From the NCBI GenBank assembly GCA_964606415.1, contig CAZSGN010000049.1:1-13928 (forward strand): a DNA stretch of 13,928 nt, in the 5' to 3' direction. Shown in pieces: positions 1 to 7,256 of this stretch; within the stretch, counting starts at the first letter, position 1, and each line of letters begins with the position of its first letter. Under the pieces are notes generated by a model. That model made no database searches. It saw only the letters and a list, made by a program, of their open reading frames with translations, and was not told the origin of the DNA. This DNA comes from CAZSGN01 sp964606415 (GTDB lineage: Bacteria > Bacteroidota > Bacteroidia > Bacteroidales > JBBRXJ01). The translations under genes and the position numbers were made by a program.

Positions 1-13
1 TCTGTTCCATATC

Positions 14-43
14 AAAGATTGTTTTTATTCAAAAATAATCTTT
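14..43 (-). terminator. Possible AT-rich terminator hairpin after the last kinase gene
   Basis: The arms AAAGATT (14-20) and AATCTTT (37-43) pair perfectly. Inside them TTTTT (22-26) pairs with AAAAA (31-35) around an ATTC loop, with one non-Watson-Crick position between the two stems. The hairpin starts about 77 nt after the stop codon of the histidine kinase gene. It is AT-rich and has no long U-tract on the minus strand beyond the CTTT of its own arm, so termination is only a guess. No gene is visible in 1-119. Confidence 0.3.
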
Positions 44-119
44 ATTTTATAAAAAACTAATTCTACTGTGACATATTAAAACAAGTTCTTATTACTTATT
101 TTATTACTATGCGGAAAAA

Positions 120-1457
120 TCATACCTGCAGATTATTAACAGGAATTTCAACAGTTATTGTTGTGCCTGTCGGCCATTTATTACTGCTTTGAGAATCCAC
201 ATTAATTTTTCCCTTGTGCATTTTTATAATCCCATAACTAACAGCAAGGCCCAGTCCAGCCCCTCTGCCTTCATCCTTTGTGGAAAAGAAAGGTTCAAAC
301 ATCTTCGCCTGGTTATCTTTAGGGATACCAGGGCCATTATCTTTAATAATAACCGTCAAATTTGTATTTCCTGATATCACCTCAACCTCTATCTCTCCTT
401 CTTTACCCACCACCTCGACGGCATTATTCAAGAGGTTCCTGACCGCCTGAATAATTTGCCTGGTATCAAGATAAACAACAGGATTTTCTATACGGGTTTT
501 GTAATTAAATTTAACATGTGAAGGTATGCGAACCTCATCAAAAACCATATTCATCATCTCCCGAACATCCGTTTCCTGAAGCACAACTTTACTTGTCCGG
601 GCAAAGTTCAGCAAGCCGGAAAGAATACCTTTACACCGGTCTGCCTGCTCTGTAATGAGCTCAATATCAGAATAAATGGAGGAGTCCTTATTTACCTCTT
701 CCTTTAAAATATGCGTATGCATCGTTATAACCCCCAGGGGATTACTAACTGCATGAGCAATTCCTGCCGAAAGCTGGCCCATATCAGCAAGCCTTTCTGA
801 GGCCCTGAGTGCCTCCCGGGTGGTTTTTAATTCCTTCTGAGAATCTTCAAGCTTTTTAGAATACCGCCCCATATTCCTAAAAACGAGAAAATAAATAATC
901 ACTCCTATGCAAAGGAGGGAAATAATACTGATCATAGATGCCTCACCAATAAGTCTTCTTTTCATGGAAGACATATAACCGTCAATCTTTTCCTGGAGAA
1001 TAAGCCACGAATCAAGTTCTTTAAGATACCGGAAAGCAATGAATAGATCCATGTTTGATCCGGCAGACGGAAACATTAATAGTCCCCCTTCCTTATTCAT
1101 TTTTTCCAAAAGCACATGCTCATTTACCCATAGGCTGTCCGCTGAAGCACAAATTTTTTCCCCTTTATCATCGATGATCACAACATTGCCTTGCTCCAAA
1201 CCAAAATGCTCCAGAAATAAAAATTTAATATACGTAATGTTCTCTTTGCTCAGATTCTCCTGACTATCAATAATACCTGCAAGGAATCCAGCTTTTCTGC
1301 TCAGATCCTCCTGGAAATTTTTTTGTGCATTATTTATGGAAACCTGCACAGCCATAAAAGAAATCAAGAAAGCCAAAAACAATAAGCCAAGCATAATAAA
1401 AAGAAAAAGCTTTTTCTTTTTATCCATAGGGCGTAATATTTTTTTCAATATTTTCAT
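120..1457 (-). CDS. Membrane-bound sensor histidine kinase
   Basis: A 445-residue sensor kinase. A lysine-rich N-terminus precedes a membrane segment at about residues 17-37, then an extracytoplasmic region of about 135 residues, a second membrane segment at about 174-193, a short coiled coil (about 198-225), a HisKA domain and a HATPase_c domain with an N-box (NLLNNAVEVV) and G-boxes (DNGPGI, GAGLGL). The sensor region resembles the size of a small Cache-type domain, but I cannot assign it. The H-box reads GIAHAVSNPLG: the phospho-acceptor is His235, but the following residue, normally Glu or Asp, is Ala236. From the coiled coil onwards it is closely similar to the kinase part of the hydrogenase-like sensor at 9304-11292, so the two are paralogues. 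It lies 105 bp after hydE with its own candidate promoter. No cognate regulator is seen downstream in the window. Confidence 0.9.
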   Translation of the reverse strand: MKILKKILRPMDKKKKLFLFIMLGLLFLAFLISFMAVQVSINNAQKNFQEDLSRKAGFLAGIIDSQENLSKENITYIKFLFLEHFGLEQGNVVIIDDKGEKICASADSLWVNEHVLLEKMNKEGGLLMFPSAGSNMDLFIAFRYLKELDSWLILQEKIDGYMSSMKRRLIGEASMISIISLLCIGVIIYFLVFRNMGRYSKKLEDSQKELKTTREALRASERLADMGQLSAGIAHAVSNPLGVITMHTHILKEEVNKDSSIYSDIELITEQADRCKGILSGLLNFARTSKVVLQETDVREMMNMVFDEVRIPSHVKFNYKTRIENPVVYLDTRQIIQAVRNLLNNAVEVVGKEGEIEVEVISGNTNLTVIIKDNGPGIPKDNQAKMFEPFFSTKDEGRGAGLGLAVSYGIIKMHKGKINVDSQSSNKWPTGTTITVEIPVNNLQV

Positions 1458-1506
1458 TAACAGACCCTGTAATAAAAAAAGATAAACATTAAAAAATCAA
1501 ACCTTA

Positions 1507-1514
1507 CAAATATA
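1507..1514 (-). promoter_or_regulatory. Candidate Bacteroidota-type -7 box before the membrane kinase gene
   Basis: On the minus strand the sequence reads TATATTTG, a full match to the TAnnTTTG -7 element known for the primary sigma factor of Bacteroidota. It lies about 50 nt upstream of the kinase ATG at 1457 in an AT-rich 105-bp gap. I see no good TTTG -33 element at the usual 19-23 bp distance, so the call rests on one short motif. Confidence 0.35.
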
Positions 1515-1562
1515 TATTTAATTATTGTTGCCCGATAAGATCGATTTTAAAAAAAAGAAGGA

Positions 1563-2651
1563 TTATTCATCCGGATTTTGTCTTTTGAGGAAATGTTTTG
1601 CATCGCCCCATTCTTTATAAGCAATGAAGGAACCCGCCATATTTACCCTTGCATCAAGACAATTTGAACATTGCTCAGCACTATCCTGCGTACACGGTTT
1701 ATTATTATACAAAAGATAATTACCCCGGTATTTAACCGGCGTAATATTAGGCATCACCACATTGGCCCCCACCTGGATGGCCTTCTCCCTACCCATGGGG
1801 TCCAGTGTTTGCAAAGCTGTTGTCGCTGCAATATTAACATCTTTCATCATCAGGCGTAATAAAGCAATCATTTTTAATGATTTTTTAAACCGCTCGTCCA
1901 AAGAAGGTAAAAGATCACTATACTTATAAAGCGGCGTCTGTTCATGTTCAATATAAGGCCCCATGCCACACATGTCAACATCAAACGACTTCATAAAAAG
2001 TAAATCTTTGGCCAGGTGTTCTGTGGTTTGAAAAGGCAGTCCAATCATCACGCCTGTGCCCACCTGATAACCAAGTTCTTTTAAAAGATAAAGCGCTTCT
2101 AACCGGCGATCATAGCTATGAACATCATCATTAGGGTGAAGTTTACTATATAATGCACGATCAGAAGACTCAATTCTCAGGAGATAACGATGCGCTCCGC
2201 TTTCTTTCCAGCGAAGAAAAGTCTCCCGACTCTGTTCTCCACAGCTCAGAGTAACCCGCAACCGGCCATCACTAATCTCCCTTATTGTCTTTAATAACCA
2301 GTCGATATGATCGATAAAAGCAGGGCTGGACAATTCACCTGACTGAACAACGACCGAACCATAATCATGATCATAAGCATACTGAATGGCATTAACAATC
2401 TCGTCTTTCTCCATAGCATAGCGATCAACATTGCTATTTCCCCGACGAATACCACAATAAAAACAATTCTTCCCACAATAATTAGAAAGCTCAAGCAGAC
2501 CTCGCAGATAAACCTGATCCCCCACCTCCCGCTTTTTTAAATCGCTGGCAGCATGAAAAAGTATCTTCGCTTGTTGATCATCACAATCAAGCCAAAACAC
2601 AAGATCATCCAAATGCCAATCACTTTTATTAATTAAATCCTGATCCTTCAT
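1563..2651 (-). CDS. hydE: [FeFe]-hydrogenase H-cluster maturase HydE (radical SAM)
   Basis: This 362-residue radical SAM enzyme acts on the HydG-made Fe(CO)2(CN)-cysteine synthon during assembly of the diiron subcluster of the H-cluster. The SAM-binding [4Fe-4S] motif CX3CX2C is at Cys59, Cys63 and Cys66, early in the protein as in the HydE/BioB family. A second cysteine set, CX7CX2C at Cys320, Cys328 and Cys331, matches the auxiliary cluster site found in many, not all, HydE proteins. Length and motif spacing are normal, and no frameshift is seen. It follows hydF after a 101-bp gap and is the last maturation gene. The gap holds no strong hairpin, so co-transcription with hydGF is plausible. 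The paralogue PylB is less likely given the second cluster and the neighbours. Confidence 0.96.
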   Translation of the reverse strand: MKDQDLINKSDWHLDDLVFWLDCDDQQAKILFHAASDLKKREVGDQVYLRGLLELSNYCGKNCFYCGIRRGNSNVDRYAMEKDEIVNAIQYAYDHDYGSVVVQSGELSSPAFIDHIDWLLKTIREISDGRLRVTLSCGEQSRETFLRWKESGAHRYLLRIESSDRALYSKLHPNDDVHSYDRRLEALYLLKELGYQVGTGVMIGLPFQTTEHLAKDLLFMKSFDVDMCGMGPYIEHEQTPLYKYSDLLPSLDERFKKSLKMIALLRLMMKDVNIAATTALQTLDPMGREKAIQVGANVVMPNITPVKYRGNYLLYNNKPCTQDSAEQCSNCLDARVNMAGSFIAYKEWGDAKHFLKRQNPDE

Positions 2652-2752
2652 TATGCAGATAAATTGAAACAGCGTTTATCAATAATTTAAACCCTTGTTA
2701 AGCAATTATTCCGTTTGGTGGCCATGAAATAAAGCTTTCGGCTTAACTCAGG

Positions 2753-3982
2753 TTATAAATAATTCTCATCAACATCCCTCCCTTTCAGGAAAGGAGCTAT
2801 AGCACGATCATAAACCCCTTGCAGGAATGCAATGGTCATACCATAATTTGTTACAGGCACACCCGCATCCACTGCAGGTTTAAGCCTGTTAACCAATTGT
2901 TTATTGGTAATTACACATCCTCCACACTGAATAACCAATGCATACTCATTCATATGCCGTGGTAATTGATCCAATCCCGCGACCACATCAAAATCCAGTT
3001 TTTTACCCGTATAATTAGTCAGCCACCGCGGAATTTTAACTCTCCCTATATCATCACATGAAACATGGTGACTGCATGATTCCAGCAAAAGCACCCTGTC
3101 TCCATCCTTTAAGTCGTTAATTTTCGGTGTCCCTTTCAGGTAATGGTCAAAATTTCCTTTATGGTATGCCAGCAATACACTAAAGCCTGTAAGCGGGATA
3201 TCATCAGGCACCGAAGCATCAGCTTTAAGGAACACCTGGCTGTCAGTAATGGCCAGCTTAGGTTTAACTTTGGTGTTTTTTAAAAAAACATCAACCTCCC
3301 GTTCTTTAAGTACAATCGCCACACAATCATTATCAAGAATATCCCTGATCGCCTGAACCTGGGGAAGAATCATTCTGCCTTCGGGCGCTTCTATATCAAT
3401 GGGGGTGATCAACATGACCAAATCACCGTAGGAGAGCAGATCACCCAACAGGCTCTTCTTTTTATAAGCAGTCTCCGGCATATTTTTCCTGATCATGCGA
3501 AAAAGATCCTCGCGGCCTTCGCCAGTTATGGCAGAAAACTTCAATAAATCTACCGCTGCTGCTTCTTTAATTTTTTTAAGCCGATCTGCAGAAGCAAATT
3601 GGTCACTCTTATTATGAACAATAAAAAAGGGCAGTTCAAATTTATAAAACTCCTGAACGAGCTTTTTCTCGAACTCATCATAATTCCCGCCGGTAATAAT
3701 CAAAATAGCAAGATCAACCGTTTTGATGACTTCCCGTGACTTTTTAATCCGCAACTCACCCAACTCACCAACATCATCCAATCCGGCAGTATCAATCACA
3801 ATAGCCGGCCCCACACCCTCGATTTCGATGCTTTTTTTAACAGGATCGGTTGTTGTTCCGGGATTTTCAGAAACAATAGCCACATCCTGGCCAGCCAGGA
3901 CATTAATCAGGGAACTTTTCCCATTGTTTCTCCTGCCAAATATACCAATATGAGGTTTATTTTCCTTTCCTTTACTCATCAT
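2753..3982 (-). CDS. hydF: [FeFe]-hydrogenase maturation GTPase HydF
   Basis: HydF is the scaffold that receives the HydE/HydG products and transfers the diiron precursor to apo-HydA. The N-terminal G domain has a P-loop (GRRNNGKS, residues 16-23), a G2 threonine region (about 43-45), DTAG (64-67) and NKSD (124-127). A dimerisation region follows, then the C-terminal Fe-S domain with Cys303-Ser-His305 and Cys353-Gly-Gly-Cys356. The residue before Cys353 is Gln352, where several HydF proteins have His. Length (409) is normal. The start overlaps the 3' end of the aspartase gene by 11 bp (ATGATGAGTAA), which suggests translational coupling. Two adjacent ATG codons are possible starts, and the choice changes the protein by one residue. 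Confidence 0.96.
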   Translation of the reverse strand: MMSKGKENKPHIGIFGRRNNGKSSLINVLAGQDVAIVSENPGTTTDPVKKSIEIEGVGPAIVIDTAGLDDVGELGELRIKKSREVIKTVDLAILIITGGNYDEFEKKLVQEFYKFELPFFIVHNKSDQFASADRLKKIKEAAAVDLLKFSAITGEGREDLFRMIRKNMPETAYKKKSLLGDLLSYGDLVMLITPIDIEAPEGRMILPQVQAIRDILDNDCVAIVLKEREVDVFLKNTKVKPKLAITDSQVFLKADASVPDDIPLTGFSVLLAYHKGNFDHYLKGTPKINDLKDGDRVLLLESCSHHVSCDDIGRVKIPRWLTNYTGKKLDFDVVAGLDQLPRHMNEYALVIQCGGCVITNKQLVNRLKPAVDAGVPVTNYGMTIAFLQGVYDRAIAPFLKGRDVDENYL

Positions 3983-5423
3983 TAAAATCCTCCAGGTCTT
4001 TTAATGAAAATCCTTCTCTCAATAACTTATCCAAAGAAAGGATATTCCGTAATTTTTTATCATCCAATATTCCGGCCTGCCTGTTGGCCTCAAAAATATC
4101 CACCTTCTTATCAGTCATATACCGGCTCAGCATTTCTGCTTTGCGATAACCCGTATAAGGCAAAAGGGCCGTTGTAATGACAGGACTGTTAAACAGTTTC
4201 TGCACAGCCACCTCCTCATTAATTTTTATATCACGAACAAGATGATCTTTAAGTGACTGATCACATGACAACAGTAGATGAAGACTCTGTAAAACAGCAT
4301 CTCCCATAGATGGAAGATAAGCATTTAAGTCAAGACACCCCTGCCCGGCCAGCGCAGTTATCAACTGATCGTTTGCATATACCCTGTGGGCAGCACTAAT
4401 CACAAATTCTGAGATAACAGGATTAACCTTACCAGGCATTACAGAGCTTCCTGTTTGTTTTGCAGGAATACCCAAATCTTTATTCCCTTGCAAATCAGAC
4501 GCTAACAACCTGATATCGGCAGCCATTTTTTCCAGGTTAACAGCATGTGCCTTCATGATGGCATGCACCTCAACCAAAGAATCCTGATTCGCAGTCACAT
4601 CAGCCATATTTTCGCCCCGCGTAACCGGCTTTTGGGTGAGTGCCTGCAAGGTTTTAATCATCTCCATAATCATATAGCGCGGAACAGTCATTCCTGTTCC
4701 GGTTGCGCTGCCACCAAGATTAACCACCTTAATTCTTTCAAAACCTTTAGAAACGCGCCACCAATCTCTCGACAAAGCATCCGAATAAGTAGCGAACAAC
4801 CTGCCATAAGAACCCGGGACTGCTTCCTGCATCTGGGTATAAGCCAACCTCAAAGCCTTCCGGTAACGATTTTCCAGCGTCTCCATTTCACTCCTGAGCA
4901 AATTAATATTTTCCTCAAGGCCATCCAGCATCTCCATGATAGCAATATGCAAAGCAGTAGGCACCACATCATTGGTTGACTGAAAAACATTTGCATGTTC
5001 AATAGGATGAATAACATCATAATCACCCGGCTGCTTACCCATTAATTGAAGCGCCCGGTTAGCAATTATTTCGTTAATATTCATATTGATACTTGTACCA
5101 GCCCCCCCTTGCGTTGCCGGCACAATGAAATGTTCCTTATGCTGGCCCTCCGCAACTTCACCAGCCGCCTCCAGGAGCACATCAACGATGTCAGGAGAAA
5201 ACAATTGAAGGGGAGGCCCTTCCGGATAATTTTTTGAAGCAGCCCCATAAAACCTGCGATATGTCTTATAGACAGCAAGTTTAACAAGCCCCATGGCCTT
5301 GTACCAATTCTCCGAAAACCGGTCGTTTACGGGAAAATTTTCTGAAGCACGCAGGGCATGAATGCCATAGAGTGCATCATCCGGTAATTGCCGGGTTCCT
5401 ATATGATCTTTTTCCGTACGCAT
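3972..5423 (-). CDS. aspA: Aspartate ammonia-lyase-like enzyme of the hyd maturation operon
   Basis: This 483-residue protein belongs to the aspartase/fumarase superfamily. Aspartase catalyses the reversible reaction of L-aspartate to fumarate plus ammonia. The N-terminus (DHIGTRQLPDDALYGIHALR) is aspartase-like. TQGGAGTSINMN (about 104-115), QSTND (148-152) and the superfamily signature GSSVMPGKVNP (325-335) are all present. The helix that usually reads T(H/Q)LQDAVPxTLGQEF is divergent here: TQMQEAVP followed by GSYGRLF (196-210). This puts it apart from housekeeping aspartases, so the substrate should not be taken as certain. It starts inside the hydG stop (TAATG, 1-bp overlap) and overlaps hydF by 11 bp, so it is translated as part of the maturation operon. 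A link to H-cluster assembly, for example by supplying ammonium for the dithiomethylamine bridge, is inference from context. Confidence 0.87.
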   Translation of the reverse strand: MRTEKDHIGTRQLPDDALYGIHALRASENFPVNDRFSENWYKAMGLVKLAVYKTYRRFYGAASKNYPEGPPLQLFSPDIVDVLLEAAGEVAEGQHKEHFIVPATQGGAGTSINMNINEIIANRALQLMGKQPGDYDVIHPIEHANVFQSTNDVVPTALHIAIMEMLDGLEENINLLRSEMETLENRYRKALRLAYTQMQEAVPGSYGRLFATYSDALSRDWWRVSKGFERIKVVNLGGSATGTGMTVPRYMIMEMIKTLQALTQKPVTRGENMADVTANQDSLVEVHAIMKAHAVNLEKMAADIRLLASDLQGNKDLGIPAKQTGSSVMPGKVNPVISEFVISAAHRVYANDQLITALAGQGCLDLNAYLPSMGDAVLQSLHLLLSCDQSLKDHLVRDIKINEEVAVQKLFNSPVITTALLPYTGYRKAEMLSRYMTDKKVDIFEANRQAGILDDKKLRNILSLDKLLREGFSLKDLEDFNDE

Positions 5424-6853
5424 TAAAAATAAAGATCGCGTTCACCATTTTTAATCTTTTCAAGCCGTTCTTTCAGCTGCTTAACCACCTTAGGATCATC
5501 CTCCAGTTCTTTAATACTCCGATCAATCAACTGATATCCTTTTTTCCTGGTTTCCTCCGAGCCATAATCCTCAAGATACTCAGATAAAGTCAGGATCGCA
5601 TTGGGCTGGCAAAAACGTTTAATAAACCCGGGCACTGAAAACTCCATAAAATGTTCCCCGGTCCGGCCCAACCTATAACAAGCAGTACAAAAAGACGGCA
5701 GATAATCCTTTCCGATCAACTCATCCATCACCTCATCAAGCGATCTGTTATCATTGATCTTAAACTGCTCTTTATTCAAATCCTGGTCATCACTGGCAGC
5801 ATCAGCATAAGCACCAATCTCAAGCTTGGTTCCGGCATCGATCTGCGAACAACCAAACTCCAGCACCTGGTCACGAACATGTGCTGGCTCGCGGGCCGTG
5901 AGTATCATGCCCGTATAAGGCACAGCCAACCTTAAGATAGCAATAATTCTGACAAACTCCTCATCATTAACCATATAATTCGAATCAAGCATATAATCAG
6001 CAGCTTCCTGCAACCTCGGGAAAGAGATGGTATGAGGGCCAATATTGTAACATGCCTCGAGGTGATTGGTATGACGCACCAATCCCATAACTTCGAACCG
6101 CCAGTCGTACAGGCCAAACAAAGCACCAATGCCTACGTCATCCAGCACAACATCCTGCGCCCTGTCAAGTGAGGTAAGTCTGTAATTATAATCAGCTTTT
6201 TTTCCTGATGGATGATACTCCTTATAAGCCTCCGGATGATAAGTTTCCTGGAAAATTTGATAAGTCCCGATCCCGGCCTCTTTCACCTTCTTAAACCCTT
6301 CATGATCCAGTGGAGCAGCATTGATATTCACCCGCCTGATCTCACCATGATCTTTTTTAACCTGGTAAACCGTCCGTACCGTATCCGCTATATAATCGGC
6401 ATCGTACATGGGATGTTCTCCAAAAACAAGGATTAAACGCTTATGCCCAGCTTCTTCAAGTGCCTGGACATTGGTGATCAGTTCCTTTTGATCCAGCGTT
6501 TTCCGCTCAGCGGTCTTATTGCTCACCCGGAATCCACAATATTTACAATTATTGGTACAATAATTACCTACATAAAGCGGAGCAAAAAGAACAATACGAC
6601 TCCCATAAACATTTTCTTTAAGTTGTCGTGCCCCGGCTTTAATCTCTTCTATAAGCTCCGGGTCCGTCGTTTTAACTAAAACAGCCGTCTCTTCCAGATT
6701 TAACCTGTTTTTATTAAGTGACTTTTGTATAATTTCGCGTACCCGCTCTTTGGATGGCTCAGCATGTTCAATATACTCCCATAATTCTGCTGGATCAATA
6801 AAAGGTTTTCCCGGCTCATCTTTAATATTATATTGCTGAGGTATAAATTTCAT
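5423..6853 (-). CDS. hydG: [FeFe]-hydrogenase maturase HydG (radical SAM tyrosine lyase)
   Basis: HydG cleaves tyrosine to p-cresol and dehydroglycine and converts the latter to the CO and CN- ligands of the H-cluster on a dangler-iron cluster. The radical SAM motif CX3CX2C is at Cys99, Cys103 and Cys106 (YCTNNCKYCGFR). The second [4Fe-4S] site is CX2CX22C at Cys389, Cys392 and Cys415, which is diagnostic of HydG against its relative ThiH. Length (476) fits the family. It is the first gene of the maturation operon, after a 403-bp intergenic region containing a palindrome 36-51 nt upstream of the ATG, and its stop overlaps the next start by one base. Confidence 0.97.
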   Translation of the reverse strand: MKFIPQQYNIKDEPGKPFIDPAELWEYIEHAEPSKERVREIIQKSLNKNRLNLEETAVLVKTTDPELIEEIKAGARQLKENVYGSRIVLFAPLYVGNYCTNNCKYCGFRVSNKTAERKTLDQKELITNVQALEEAGHKRLILVFGEHPMYDADYIADTVRTVYQVKKDHGEIRRVNINAAPLDHEGFKKVKEAGIGTYQIFQETYHPEAYKEYHPSGKKADYNYRLTSLDRAQDVVLDDVGIGALFGLYDWRFEVMGLVRHTNHLEACYNIGPHTISFPRLQEAADYMLDSNYMVNDEEFVRIIAILRLAVPYTGMILTAREPAHVRDQVLEFGCSQIDAGTKLEIGAYADAASDDQDLNKEQFKINDNRSLDEVMDELIGKDYLPSFCTACYRLGRTGEHFMEFSVPGFIKRFCQPNAILTLSEYLEDYGSEETRKKGYQLIDRSIKELEDDPKVVKQLKERLEKIKNGERDLYF

Positions 6854-6888
6854 TAGAATATATTTTAATTATTAATGGTCAGAACCTG

Positions 6889-6905
6889 TCCCGCCAGTGG
6901 CGGGA
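6889..6905. repeat. GC-rich palindrome in the hydG leader
   Basis: TCCCGCCA-G-TGGCGGGA is a perfect 8-bp inverted repeat around one base, in otherwise AT-rich DNA and probably within the hydG 5' leader. It is preceded by CCTG. It resembles in layout the CCTGTCCGTC...GACGGAT units repeated at 9177-9257, which suggests one family of dispersed palindromes (REP-like). On RNA it could form a stable hairpin before hydG. Confidence 0.6.
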
Positions 6906-7069
6906 TGGAGCTCGCCATGACTCTCAAAACCAGGTTTCCCGGCATATTATAACTCCGAAATAATCATCAAAATATTTATGTCAAAAATATGATCATGGCT
7001 CGGTTCATAAAATATTATTTTATTAATTTATTATCATTCATTCAAAAAAATTTGCTTTTGAATTGTGTA

Positions 7070-7089
7070 TTCCTTATAAATTTAAGGAA
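7070..7089. promoter_or_regulatory. Perfect dyad TTCCTTA-N6-TAAGGAA
   Basis: Seven-base arms are separated by six bases, about 217-236 bp upstream of the hydG start. The arm and spacer geometry is that of a dimeric regulator operator. No regulator can be named, and the site may instead belong to an RNA hairpin at the end of the upstream transcript. Confidence 0.35.
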
Positions 7090-7103
7090 ACCACAAAATT
7101 ATT

Positions 7104-7119
7104 AAAAATCCGGATTTTT
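7104..7119. promoter_or_regulatory. 16-bp perfect palindrome AAAAATCCGGATTTTT
   Basis: This fully symmetric site lies 14 bp from the dyad at 7070-7089 and about 145 bp past the end of the hybrid kinase gene. It could be an operator for the maturation operon, or a weak bidirectional terminator (six A-T pairs around CCGG with flanking A/T tracts). The sequence alone does not separate the two. Confidence 0.35.
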
Positions 7120-7256
7120 GAATATAAAAAAGTAAAATAGTAAAGATTTACCAAATTAACTTAACCACGTCACATCATAAAATTGTCACCTTCGATCATT
7201 ACTTTTTAGAAAAACATTAAATTCTAATATCTCAAAGTAAAAAGAAAACTTTTAAA

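Larger units (their letters stand above)
6854..7256. other. 403-bp intergenic region before hydG
   Basis: This AT-rich stretch has no convincing coding content on either strand. It separates the signalling genes from the maturation operon and most likely holds the hydG promoter. It contains a GC-rich palindrome (6889-6905) close to hydG and two perfect dyads (7070-7089 and 7104-7119). A 7-bp inverted pair, GCCATGA (6914-6920) and TCATGGC (6992-6998), is also present but may be chance. I found no full TAnnTTTG match placed to support a specific start site. Confidence 0.6.

Noticed and set aside
2715..2745. Small AAGC/GCTT hairpin between hydF and hydE
   Set aside because: It has only a 4-bp stem and no T-tract, too weak to call a terminator.
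3972..5423. Class II fumarase as an alternative call for the lyase
   Set aside because: The N-terminal YGIHALRASENF pattern is aspartase-like, and hyd operons of related bacteria are known to carry an aspartase gene; the divergent helix keeps some doubt.
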